NCBI GenBank assembly: GCA_913020445.1
Contig: CAJWAR010000012.1
Span: forward strand, 1-64,000
Source: an uncultured Rhodospirillaceae bacterium
Lineage (GTDB): Bacteria > Pseudomonadota > Alphaproteobacteria > Rhodospirillales > UBA2165
Reading direction: 5' to 3'
DNA length: 64,000 nt
In this document: positions 1 through 7,851 of the stretch, in pieces
Numbering within the stretch: the stretch's first letter is position 1
How the letters are laid out: each line of letters starts with the position of its first letter
Made by a program: the position numbers and the translations under genes
The notes under the pieces: generated by a model
The model's database searches: none
What the model saw: the letters and a program-made list of their open reading frames with translations, nothing else
What the model was told of the DNA's origin: nothing

Positions 1-544
1 GCTTGGCGCTGGCGCGAAAAACCAGCGCATCGACGTAGCCGGGCTCGGATTCCAAAACTTTATCCAAATCTTTTAGAGCACGCTTAAAATCTTTTTGTGC
101 CGCCGCAATCTGCGCCCGATCAACATAGAAATTCAAATTCTTCGGATCGAGCTTAATCGCTGCGGTCAGAACATTCTCCGCGTGGGCTGGGTTGTCCGCC
201 ATCAACCAGGCCTGACCAGCCTGACCAAAGAGCGACGCCCTAAACGTCTTGGGTGCCCGGATTTCCTGCGCCAGTGATTCTAGCCGTGTTGCCGCCTCTT
301 TATATTGTTTTAGTTCCAGCAACGAGACCGCCAGACAATGCTTGGCGGCATCACCGCCGCCCAAGCCGACCCAGGCAATAGCGGCATCAAAACCTTTTTG
401 CGGCTTCGATTTCGCCAATCCCATACAGCGGGTATATTCTTTCTTAGCATCAATCTCTTGCGCCTCAGCCTCAGAAAAATATGGCGAAAGACCGAGCAAT
501 ATCGCCAAGATTGAAAGGAGGGTTCGATTTATTTTCTTGGTCAT
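1..544 (-). CDS. TPR-repeat secreted protein, C-terminus cut by window edge
   Basis: Reading leftward from an ATG at 544 the frame stays open to base 1, giving about 181 residues. Residues 1-25 form a signal peptide: a basic start, a hydrophobic run (ILAILLGLSPYF) and a small-residue cleavage site before QE. After that come helical pairs typical of tetratricopeptide repeats, with alanine/leucine spacing and the A-I-K-L-D-P type ending around residues 128-135, then another repeat. TPR proteins are protein-interaction scaffolds; here it would act in the periplasm or outer envelope. No catalytic motif is visible. It is divergent from the SDR gene at 595. The start lacks a strong ribosome site, so it is moderately sure; the family call is safe, the role unknown. 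Confidence 0.75.
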   Translation of the reverse strand, partial: MTKKINRTLLSILAILLGLSPYFSEAEAQEIDAKKEYTRCMGLAKSKPQKGFDAAIAWVGLGGGDAAKHCLAVSLLELKQYKEAATRLESLAQEIRAPKTFRASLFGQAGQAWLMADNPAHAENVLTAAIKLDPKNLNFYVDRAQIAAAQKDFKRALKDLDKVLESEPGYVDALVFRASAK

Positions 545-594
545 TGCAGCTGCTTATCGGTAGACTCTGATTAACTTCGATTGCGGCAATCATA

Positions 595-1455
595 ATGGCA
601 AACGGTAAAAAAAGTCTTTTTTGTTTTGGCCCCGGTTTTTCGGTGAAAGTCCTGGCGCGCCAGCTGTTAGCTGAGAACTGGTCTGTCAGCGGCACCTACC
701 GCGAAGATGCCGATGCTGAGGCACTGGCTGCAATGGGTATTAATCCGGTTCCTTTCAACGCTGCTGATACAGTTTTGGACAGCGCTTCCGCTATCATCTC
801 CGCCGTGCCGCCCGGCGCCGAGGGTGACCCGGTATTGGCGCGCTATAGTGATCAGCTCAGATCAATCGGTGATAAAGCCTGGCTCGGCTATCTGTCGACA
901 ACCGGGGTATATGGCGATACCGGCGGTGCTTTGGTTGACGAGACTGCGCCTCTAAACCCTTCCAATGACCGCAGCCGTTGGCGCGCTACTGCGGAGCAAG
1001 GCTGGCTTGAAATATCCGCCCATATTTTCAGGCTTGCCGGTATTTACGGCCAGGGCCGTTCCTCGATGGACCGCCTGCACTCAGGTCTGGCCCGGCGGAT
1101 TGATTATCCCGGGCATCTCTTTTCCCGCATTCATGTCGAAGATATCGCGCAAACGCTGGTGGCCTCTATAGCTCAGCCAAACCCCGGCAAAATCTACAAT
1201 CTATGTGATGATGAAGCCGCCGAGCAGCAAGAAATCGAAGCCTACGCCGCCGCACTCCTCGGTATCGAGCCGCCGCCCTTGGTGCCTTTCGAAGAGGCTC
1301 TCAAAGAGATGTCACCCATCGCCAAAACTTTTTGGCAGGACAACCGCCGGGTCGACAATGCGAAAATTAAAAATGAGTTGGGTATTCAGTTAATCTATCC
1401 AACCTACAGGGAAGGCTTAAAGGCCATCTATCAAAGCAGTAACAGTTCGGGTTAG
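595..1455 (+). CDS. NAD(P)-binding SDR/epimerase-like protein (YeeZ-type)
   Basis: A 286-residue protein with an atypical short-chain dehydrogenase fold. The dinucleotide-binding loop is FGPGFSV near residues 10-17. A YLSTTGVYGD segment near residues 102-111 holds the Ser/Thr and Tyr region of extended SDRs, and FRLAGIYGQGRSS follows near 145-157. This matches the YeeZ-like group of nucleoside-diphosphate-sugar epimerase relatives, whose substrates are mostly unknown. It starts at ATG 595. Its 3' end overlaps the opposite-strand hydrolase by 39 bases. Family assignment is good; no substrate can be named. Confidence 0.8.
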   Translation: MANGKKSLFCFGPGFSVKVLARQLLAENWSVSGTYREDADAEALAAMGINPVPFNAADTVLDSASAIISAVPPGAEGDPVLARYSDQLRSIGDKAWLGYLSTTGVYGDTGGALVDETAPLNPSNDRSRWRATAEQGWLEISAHIFRLAGIYGQGRSSMDRLHSGLARRIDYPGHLFSRIHVEDIAQTLVASIAQPNPGKIYNLCDDEAAEQQEIEAYAAALLGIEPPPLVPFEEALKEMSPIAKTFWQDNRRVDNAKIKNELGIQLIYPTYREGLKAIYQSSNSSG

Positions 1456-2190
1456 GCGCGCTAAATCATCCTCCTCGCTGAGCCGATGATCACCGTCTTT
1501 AATCAGTGTAATTTCAATATCATCTGAGCGCAGTTTATCCTTGATGGTGAGCGCTGTCTGCCAGGGTACCGATGTGTCATTCAGGCCATGCAGCAAACGC
1601 ACCGGACAATCGAGCGGAATTTCATCGCGCAGCACCAAATGCTCCCGGCCATCATCGAACAGCGCTTTGGTGAAGGTGTAATCATCTTCGTACTCACTCG
1701 GCACGATAACAAAGCCCTTTTCCTCCACCTCCGCCAATTGCTCCTGGCTGAGCTCATTCGGCAGCAAATCTTCGGTAAAATCAGGGGCAGCGGCAATGCC
1801 GACCAAACCGGCAACGCGGTCGGGCCGCGCAACTGCCGTCAATAACATCATCCAGCCGCCCATGGAGGAGCCGACAATTATCTGTGGCCCCTCGGTCAGT
1901 TCGTCAAACGCGGCCAATGCGTCCTCCGCCCAGAGACCGATGGTGCCGTCGGCAAATTCACCCGAAGATTGCCCATGCCCTTGATAATCAAAGCGGAGAT
2001 ATGCCTGACCCCGCTCGCGGGCGAGAGATTCCAGCGCTAAAGCCTTGCTGCCGGTCATATCCGACATAAATCCAGTCATAAAGACGATACCAGGTGAAGC
2101 ACCCGCGAGTGCGTGGTAAGCAATGGACGCACCGGTGGTGTGTGATAGTATCTGGTGTGGGGGTTCTGCGAAGGTGGTATCGTTTGACAT
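1417..2190 (-). CDS. alpha/beta hydrolase (ABHD10-like serine esterase)
   Basis: 257 residues with the alpha/beta hydrolase fold. The nucleophile elbow GSSMGG places the catalytic Ser at about residue 109. The acid is likely D205 in LLHGLNDTSVPW and the base H235 in DGDHRLS, giving a complete triad. FDYQGHGQSSG near residues 68-77 is the usual loop after strand 4. It resembles the group of small hydrolases related to palmitoyl-protein thioesterase ABHD10, which act on acyl esters or thioesters; the actual substrate is unknown. No signal peptide, so cytoplasmic. It runs convergently into the SDR gene and overlaps it. Confidence 0.82.
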   Translation of the reverse strand: MSNDTTFAEPPHQILSHTTGASIAYHALAGASPGIVFMTGFMSDMTGSKALALESLARERGQAYLRFDYQGHGQSSGEFADGTIGLWAEDALAAFDELTEGPQIIVGSSMGGWMMLLTAVARPDRVAGLVGIAAAPDFTEDLLPNELSQEQLAEVEEKGFVIVPSEYEDDYTFTKALFDDGREHLVLRDEIPLDCPVRLLHGLNDTSVPWQTALTIKDKLRSDDIEITLIKDGDHRLSEEDDLARLTRTVTALIDGL

Positions 2191-2267
2191 TATTTAACCG
2201 TTCGTGAGAAATAAACTGAATAAAGCTATATGAATAGTAAAGTTATATTGGCATTTTAGGTTTTAAA

Positions 2268-3503
2268 TTGGACACCGATAATAGCATCGAAAATTCGGCA
2301 GATAAAACACCTGGGAATACCCCGGCAGACCAAAGTGATATAGCAGGTGCGGAACTGCGCCCACCGACGGTCATGCAGGTGTTGCCGGAATTGGTAACCG
2401 GTGGGGTGGAGCGCGGCACTATCGATGTCGCCAATGCTATTGTTGAAGGCGGCGGGCGCTCAATCGTGGTATCAGCGGGCGGCCCCATGACCCATGAATT
2501 ACAGCGCTTGGGCGTCGAGCATTTTGAACTGCCGGTGGCGAGTAAAAACCCCTTTGTCATGCGGCGCAATATTCAGCGTCTGGTCGTGTTAGCCCAGCAA
2601 GAGCAAGTCGATATTATTCATGCGCGCTCCCGGGCACCGGCGTGGAGTGCTTATTATGCGGCCCGGCGCACCAAAAAGCATTTCATCACAACCTTTCACG
2701 GCACCTATAGTTATGGCAATTGGTTTAAGCGGCGCTATAACGCCGTGATGACCAAGGGTGAGCGTGTTATCGCTATATCTGATTTTATCGCCGGTCATAT
2801 TCGCAAGATTTACGGGGTACCGTCTTCCAACATCCGGGTTATTCCGCGAGGTATTGATCTCAATAAATTTGATGCCAGCAAAGTCAGTCAGGAACGCATA
2901 ATAAAACTCGCCAATGAATGGCGCTTGCCGGATGATATGTCGATCATCATGTTGCCGGGCCGCCTGACCCGCTGGAAAGGCCAAACCATCTTTATCGAGG
3001 CTATCAAGAAACTTGGGCGGACGGATGTACAATGCCTAATGGTCGGCTCTGCTCAGGGCCGCGAAGACTACCGCGAGGAGTTGGAACAAGAAATCGAGCG
3101 ATACGGCATGGAAAATATTATTCATGTTGTCGATCATTGTGATGATATGCCGGCGGCATTGATGCTCACCGACGTTGTGGTGTCGGCTTCGACCGATCCG
3201 GAAGCCTTCGGCCGGGTGGTCGTTGAAGGTCAGGCGCTCGGCCGGCCGGTGATCGGCACCAATCATGGCGGCTCAAAAGAAACTATCATCGATGGCGAAA
3301 CCGGCTGGCTCGCGGAACCCAATGATCCGGCATCCCTCACCGAGGCAATTGCCAAAATTCTTGATCTCAGCGAAGAGCAGCGCGTAAAAGTGTCGGAAAA
3401 GGCGATCACTCATATTCACGAGAACTACTCAAAGGAAATAATGTGTGCCAGAACACTCGACGTTTATAACGAGCTAATAGCTGGTGACGCCAATTCATCG
3501 TGA
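2268..3503 (+). CDS. glycosyltransferase family 4 protein
   Basis: 411 residues with the two Rossmann-like halves of GT-B enzymes. The N-terminal acceptor half has the ELVTGGVERGTIDVA loop near residues 43-57. The C-terminal half has PGRLTRWKGQ near 225-234 and the EX7E motif E-A-F-G-R-V-V-V-E near 307-315, which binds the nucleotide sugar. It probably transfers a sugar to lipopolysaccharide or another cell-surface glycan. The likely start is TTG at 2268, with an AGG about 8 bases upstream; the first 25 residues are polar and not conserved-looking. Its stop overlaps the GT9 start (GTGA), so the two are probably translationally coupled. Confidence 0.85.
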   Translation: MDTDNSIENSADKTPGNTPADQSDIAGAELRPPTVMQVLPELVTGGVERGTIDVANAIVEGGGRSIVVSAGGPMTHELQRLGVEHFELPVASKNPFVMRRNIQRLVVLAQQEQVDIIHARSRAPAWSAYYAARRTKKHFITTFHGTYSYGNWFKRRYNAVMTKGERVIAISDFIAGHIRKIYGVPSSNIRVIPRGIDLNKFDASKVSQERIIKLANEWRLPDDMSIIMLPGRLTRWKGQTIFIEAIKKLGRTDVQCLMVGSAQGREDYREELEQEIERYGMENIIHVVDHCDDMPAALMLTDVVVSASTDPEAFGRVVVEGQALGRPVIGTNHGGSKETIIDGETGWLAEPNDPASLTEAIAKILDLSEEQRVKVSEKAITHIHENYSKEIMCARTLDVYNELIAGDANSS

Positions 3504-4465
3504 TCAAAATGCCAAAAAATGACTCTGAAAATAGTGAAGCACATAAAATACTCGTCATTAAATTGGGGGCGCTTGGAGATTTTGTCCAAGCGGCAGGCCC
3601 GTTTGCCGCCATTCGCCGGCACCATCAGGACGCCGAGATAACCCTCCTAACATCGCCGCCTTTTGCCGAATTTGCCGGCGCGTCCCCCTGGTTTGATAAC
3701 ATCGAAATAGACAGCCGGCCGAGCGCTTTACAGTTTGGCGATTGGTTGGCTTTGAGGCGTTGGCTGCGGGGGCAAGATTTTTCCCGCGTCTATGATTTGC
3801 AAACTTCAGACCGCAGCGGTTTTTATTTCAAACTATTTTGGCCCGGCACTAAACCCGATTGGTCCGGTATTGCGCCTGGTTGTTCGCACCCTCACGCCAA
3901 CTCGCGGCGCGACCTCATGCATACCATTGAACGCCAGCAGGAACAGCTTTCAATGGCCGGGATCGCCGGCGTTGAAACAGGTGACTTTTCTTGGGTCACC
4001 GCTGACATCGAGCGTTTTGGTCTGGACGAGAATTTTGCCCTGATCATGCCAGGCGGCGCGGCGCATCGGCCGGACAAGCGTTGGTCAAATGAGAATTATC
4101 AAGACCTCGCCCGTCACTTGATTTCCGGGGGCATTACGCCGGTTTTTATCGGCGGCGCGGATGAATTACCATTGACGCTAGATCTGGCAAAGGTTGATCC
4201 GATGTGCCTGTCGCTGGCCGGTGAAACGACGATCAGCGATCTCTTCGTCTTGGCCCGGAACGCCAAACTGGCGATCGGCAATGACACTGGGCCAATGCAT
4301 GCGGCGGCGGCCGGTGGCTGCAAAACAGTCGTGCTCTATTCCGCAGCGTCCGATCCGACGCTTTGTGCCCAGCGTGGGGAGGACGTGACCATCCACCGCG
4401 TTGATGATCTCAAAGAATTATCGATAGAAACTGTGACCCAAGATTTAGCCTTGGCCTCAACTTGA
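3500..4465 (+). CDS. glycosyltransferase family 9 (heptosyltransferase-like)
   Basis: 321 residues of the ADP-heptose:LPS heptosyltransferase family. The N-terminal KLGALGDFVQA at about residues 21-31 is the family's glycine-rich entry motif. The C-terminal half has PGGAAHRPDKRWS near 185-197 and IGNDTGPMHAAAA near 254-266, the classic donor-binding signature with conserved Asp and His. It likely adds heptose or a related sugar to lipid A core. The start is GTG 3500 inside the stop of the GT4 gene, so the two act as one operon. The -35 element of the next transcription unit lies across its stop codon. Confidence 0.87.
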   Translation: MIKMPKNDSENSEAHKILVIKLGALGDFVQAAGPFAAIRRHHQDAEITLLTSPPFAEFAGASPWFDNIEIDSRPSALQFGDWLALRRWLRGQDFSRVYDLQTSDRSGFYFKLFWPGTKPDWSGIAPGCSHPHANSRRDLMHTIERQQEQLSMAGIAGVETGDFSWVTADIERFGLDENFALIMPGGAAHRPDKRWSNENYQDLARHLISGGITPVFIGGADELPLTLDLAKVDPMCLSLAGETTISDLFVLARNAKLAIGNDTGPMHAAAAGGCKTVVLYSAASDPTLCAQRGEDVTIHRVDDLKELSIETVTQDLALAST

Positions 4466-4492
4466 CAAAGCAACCCGGATCGACGATATAGG
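4462..4492 (+). promoter_or_regulatory. candidate sigma70 promoter for the threonine leader and thrS
   Basis: TTGACA at 4462-4467 is a perfect -35 hexamer. TATAGG at 4487-4492 is the best -10 (19-base spacer); GATATA one step upstream gives 17. Transcription would begin about 4498-4500, on or next to the ATG of the leader peptide. The -35 overlaps the stop of the upstream glycosyltransferase. Confidence 0.55.
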
Positions 4493-4497
4493 CGCCC

Positions 4498-4566
4498 ATG
4501 ATTAAGCAACTGACCACAACCACAGCGACTACCACCACGACTCCGACACTAAACGGGGGGCCGTGA
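4498..4566 (+). CDS. threonine-rich leader peptide (attenuator control of thrS)
   Basis: A 22-codon frame: ATG 4498, then Ile-Lys-Gln-Leu, then ten threonine codons out of the next twelve (4513-4548, interrupted by one Ala and one Pro), ending Leu-Asn-Gly-Gly-Pro and TGA at 4564-4566. All four threonine codon families except ACG-only bias are used (ACC, ACA, ACT, ACG). The density of Thr codons, the position 148 bases before threonyl-tRNA synthetase, and the terminator after it mark this as a regulatory leader peptide that senses charged tRNA-Thr. No Shine-Dalgarno is visible, and the predicted transcript start nearly coincides with the ATG, so translation may be leaderless. Confidence 0.82.
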   Translation: MIKQLTTTTATTTTTPTLNGGP

Positions 4567-4604
4567 CATTTAGCTTGCGTCAATTGCAGAATGTCTGTCC
4601 CCTC
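4555..4604 (+). promoter_or_regulatory. candidate antiterminator hairpin of the thrS attenuator
   Basis: GGGGGG at 4555-4560, inside the last leader codons, can pair with CCCCTC at 4599-4604, which is the left arm of the terminator. Inside this, GACATT (4565-4570) pairs perfectly with AATGTC (4590-4595). A ribosome stalled on the Thr codons (4513-4548) leaves the G-run free and would favour this fold and read-through. A ribosome reaching the stop codon covers the G-run and leaves the terminator to form. The pairing is read from the sequence; the mechanism is inferred from classic attenuation. Confidence 0.65.
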
Positions 4605-4629
4605 CCAGCTAATGCTTGGAGGGTTTTTT
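4600..4629 (+). terminator. intrinsic terminator of the thrS attenuator
   Basis: Stem CCCTCC (4600-4605) with GGAGGG (4618-4623), one C/T mismatch, then AGC/GCT closing a TAAT loop, followed directly by TTTTTT (4624-4629). It sits between the threonine leader peptide and thrS. Confidence 0.88.
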
Positions 4630-4713
4630 AATTTTTATATGAGACAGTTATCTGCTAAGTGAAGACCGGAATTTAGGAATTGAGCTATGAGAAACAGTGG
4701 GCAAGAAGGAAAA

Positions 4714-6627
4714 ATGATCAAACTGTCCTTACCTGATAAAAGTGTCAGGGAATATGAAGCGCCAGTGACAGGTGCTGATGTCGCCGCAGATATAGGCCCG
4801 GGCCTCGCCAAGGCCGCCCTTGCCGTGCGCATTAATGGTGAGATGATGGATTTATCCCGCACCATTGAAGCGGATTGTGATTTTTCCATTGTCACGGCAA
4901 AAGATGAAGACGCGCTCGATTTGCTGCGCCACGATGCTGCCCATGTCATGGCGCAAGCGGTTCAGGAACTTTTCCCGGGCACCCAGGTTACCATCGGCCC
5001 CTCGATCGAAAACGGCTATTACTATGATTTCGCCCGTGAAGAGCCTTTTTCGACCGATGATTTTGAAGCCATTGAGAAGAAAATGGCGGAAATCGTTGAC
5101 CGCGATCTCGAATTTATCCGTGAAGTTTGGGATCGCGATGAGGCCATCGAATATTTTAAAGCCAAAGGCGAAGTCTATAAGGCCGAGCTGATCGAAGCGA
5201 TCCCGGCTGGTGACGACGTATCGATCTACCGGCAAGGTGAATGGGTCGATCTCTGCCGGGGGCCGCATCTGCCATCGACGGGCAAGCTCGGCAAGCATTT
5301 TAAATTGATGAAACTCGCCGGCGCTTATTGGCGGGGCAATTCCGACAACGAAATGCTGCAACGGATTTACGGTACAGCCTGGGCGGATAAGAAGCAGCTC
5401 AAAGCCTATCTCAACATGCTGGAAGAAGCCGAAAAGCGCGATCACCGCCGCCTCGGCCGGGAAATGGATTTGTTCCATATTCAGGAAGAAGCCCTCGGGT
5501 CGGCGTTCTGGCATCCCAAAGGCTGGCAATTGTATCGCACGGTGCAAAACTATATCCGTAATCGGCTCGAAAACGCCGGTTATGTCGAGGTCAACACGCC
5601 GCAATTGGTCAATCGCTCATTATGGGAAGATTCCGGCCATTGGGAAAAATTCAGGGACGATATGTTCATCTCGGAAGCCGAGGATAAAATTCTCGCCATT
5701 AAGCCGATGAACTGCCCCTGTCATGTGCAAATCTTCCGCCACGGTACCAAAAGCTACCGCGATTTACCGCTACGCATGGCGGAGTTTGGCTCGTGCCACC
5801 GCAATGAGCCGTCGGGTGCGTTGCATGGATTGATGCGGATGCGGGCTTTCACCCAGGATGATGCGCATATCTTCTGCACCGAGGATCAGATCACCGAAGA
5901 GACTAAGATTTTTTGTGATCTGCTGATGAGCGTTTATAAAGATTTCGGCTTCGAAGATGTCGTCGTTAAATTTTCAGATCGCCCGGAAGTGCGCGTCGGT
6001 GATGATGCGACTTGGGACAAGGCTGAAAAAGCCCTCACCGATGCCGTCAATGCGGCGGGTTACGATTACGAGCTCAACCCCGGCGAAGGCGCCTTTTACG
6101 GCCCCAAACTGGAATTCGTGCTGCGCGACGCCATCGGTCGCGACTGGCAATGCGGCACTCACCAAGTTGATTTTGTCCTGCCGGAACGGTTGGACGCGTC
6201 CTATGTCGGTGAAGACGGCGAAAAACATCGCCCGGTGATGTTACATCGGGCGATCTTGGGCTCGTTTGAGCGCTTTCTTGGCATCTTGATCGAGAACTAT
6301 GCCGGACGCTTCCCGTTCTGGCTGGCGCCGCTTCAAGTTGTTGTGGCGACGATCACCGATGAAGCCAAGCCGTATGCCGAAAAAGTGTTAGCAGAGCTAA
6401 AACAGGCCGGATTGCACGCTGAAGGCGATCTCCGGAACGAAAAAATTAATTATAAGGTGCGTGAGCATTCTGTCCAAAAAGTCCCGGTTATCCTAGTGGT
6501 TGGGGGCCGTGAAGCGGAAGAAAATACCGTTGCCATGCGGCGCCTCGGCGGAAAAGATCAAGAAATTCTTGCGCTTGAAACAGCAATTGATACACTGCGC
6601 CAAGAAGCCGCTATGCCGGGCAGTTGA
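4714..6627 (+). CDS. thrS: threonyl-tRNA synthetase
   Basis: Charges tRNA-Thr in the cytoplasm. From ATG 4714 the protein has 637 residues, the usual length. Residues 1-62 form the TGS domain. HDAAH at 73-77 is the zinc-dependent editing motif. Class II core follows, with the zinc-binding Cys at residue 334 in MNCPCHV and the last ligand in GTHQVDF; the anticodon-binding domain lies at about 530-637 (VVVATI to the end). A longer frame opens at ATG 4687, but 4714 has AAGAAGGA just upstream and starts with the family's usual M-I-K-L, so I prefer it. Expression is probably set by the upstream threonine attenuator. Confidence 0.97.
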   Translation: MIKLSLPDKSVREYEAPVTGADVAADIGPGLAKAALAVRINGEMMDLSRTIEADCDFSIVTAKDEDALDLLRHDAAHVMAQAVQELFPGTQVTIGPSIENGYYYDFAREEPFSTDDFEAIEKKMAEIVDRDLEFIREVWDRDEAIEYFKAKGEVYKAELIEAIPAGDDVSIYRQGEWVDLCRGPHLPSTGKLGKHFKLMKLAGAYWRGNSDNEMLQRIYGTAWADKKQLKAYLNMLEEAEKRDHRRLGREMDLFHIQEEALGSAFWHPKGWQLYRTVQNYIRNRLENAGYVEVNTPQLVNRSLWEDSGHWEKFRDDMFISEAEDKILAIKPMNCPCHVQIFRHGTKSYRDLPLRMAEFGSCHRNEPSGALHGLMRMRAFTQDDAHIFCTEDQITEETKIFCDLLMSVYKDFGFEDVVVKFSDRPEVRVGDDATWDKAEKALTDAVNAAGYDYELNPGEGAFYGPKLEFVLRDAIGRDWQCGTHQVDFVLPERLDASYVGEDGEKHRPVMLHRAILGSFERFLGILIENYAGRFPFWLAPLQVVVATITDEAKPYAEKVLAELKQAGLHAEGDLRNEKINYKVREHSVQKVPVILVVGGREAEENTVAMRRLGGKDQEILALETAIDTLRQEAAMPGS

Positions 6628-6766
6628 AATTTGATCAACAATGCCAATATTAACGGCAACATAGTTTAAGGAGAAAGACCTTCGAAATCCAAAGGGTGAC
6701 GCATTGACAGAATATGCAATTTACAGCCCCCCGGAACGAGAGGGCTTGTAAAAGGAGCAAACAAGG

Positions 6767-7303
6767 ATCGCACGTCCACCCTTTAACGCCACCCCATCCA
6801 AAGAGGGTCCGGCAGTAAACGAAGACATCGAGTCAGATGAAGTTCGGCTAGTAGATGCCGACGGAGAAATGGCCGGTGTTGTTTCCAAAGAAGAAGCTAT
6901 AGAACGCGCTTATGAAGCCGGCCTGGATTTGGTTGCTGTGTCACCAAATGCCGTCCCGCCCGTCTGCAAAATTCTGGATTACGGCAAGTACAAATACGAA
7001 GCCCAGAAGAAAAAGAACGAAGCGAAGAAAAAACAGAACGTCATTGTCGTCAAAGAGATCAAGATGCGTCCGGGTATCGAAGAGCACGACTATCAGGTTA
7101 AGCTGCGCGCCATGAACCGGTTCATTGGTGAAGGTGACAAAGTTAAAGTCACGCTGCGTTTCCGGGGCCGTGAAATGGCCCATGTTGAACTTGGCGGCAA
7201 AGTGCTGGATCGGGTTCAGGGCGACATGGAGGAAATTGCCAAGGTTGAGCAATTCCCCAAAATGGAAGGCCGCCAAATGACGATGGTGATCGCGCCCAGG
7301 TAA
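6767..7303 (+). CDS. infC: translation initiation factor IF-3, ATC start codon
   Basis: IF-3 binds the 30S subunit and checks the start codon. The first in-frame ATG is at 6869, but family homology continues upstream: codons from ATC 6767 encode A-R-P-P-F-N-A, then N-E-D-I near residue 20 and V-R-L-V-D-A-D-G-E near 26-34, the normal IF-3 N-domain. AAGGAG at about 6752-6757 precedes the ATC by about 10 bases. The product is 178 residues with the basic linker [16 protein letters not shown] near 80-95 and the C-domain after it. Rare AUU/AUC starts are known in infC and let IF-3 repress its own translation. It follows thrS after 139 bases. Confidence 0.93.
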   Translation: MARPPFNATPSKEGPAVNEDIESDEVRLVDADGEMAGVVSKEEAIERAYEAGLDLVAVSPNAVPPVCKILDYGKYKYEAQKKKNEAKKKQNVIVVKEIKMRPGIEEHDYQVKLRAMNRFIGEGDKVKVTLRFRGREMAHVELGGKVLDRVQGDMEEIAKVEQFPKMEGRQMTMVIAPR

Positions 7304-7316
7304 ATAGAGAAAATTG

Positions 7317-7721
7317 TCATTGGGACCGTTGACGATTTATGATTATCCGGTCCTTTAGAATATCCTTGCGTTGCCGAATTCTCTGGGCCGAGGAACCATC
7401 GGTATTTTTACGTGGAGCTAAAGTCCGGCGCCGATTTTCTGTTTGTTGCTTTTTTAAATTCTGAATTCGCAGTTGCTGACTCTCACGCAGCACACCGGTT
7501 CGTGTCTTTGTCGCTTTGGGTAGGGTCATGCAGTTTTTCCGGTGGGATTCAGGGCTATATTCTCTTACCCGATTAGAACCGCACGGTGCCTGGGCTTGCG
7601 CAGGATTTATAATTAGAAAAACAGCAACCACCAACCCGGCAACCGCCATCGCCGCATCTAAGTTCCCCGATACGGTTTCTCTGAAATTAGAAATACATTG
7701 CAATTTGTGGTTTTTTGCCAT
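7317..7721 (-). CDS. small basic secreted protein of unknown function
   Basis: 134 residues from ATG 7721. A hydrophobic segment (MAVAGLVVAVFLIINPA at about 24-40) ends in AQAQA, a good signal-peptidase site. The mature part is short, has two cysteines and is rich in Arg, Lys, Gln and Asn, with low complexity toward the end. I do not recognise a family. It lies on the opposite strand between infC and rpmI, next to the ArsJ-like gene, and converges on infC with 13 bases between the stops. A longer TTG start at 7757 is possible, but a GAAGGGA precedes ATG 7721 at a loose spacing. Coding status is likely, not certain. Confidence 0.5.
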   Translation of the reverse strand: MAKNHKLQCISNFRETVSGNLDAAMAVAGLVVAVFLIINPAQAQAPCGSNRVREYSPESHRKNCMTLPKATKTRTGVLRESQQLRIQNLKKQQTENRRRTLAPRKNTDGSSAQRIRQRKDILKDRIIINRQRSQ

Positions 7722-7851
7722 GGTCCGGGAAATCCCTTCACGCGTTCCAATTGGCAATTTCAGCCTAATATTAACATAATATTATATGCAATAACCTTAA
7801 TTCCCCAAGTAACATTATGTTGCGCGACTTTTCTGACGGTTTTAGAGAGTT

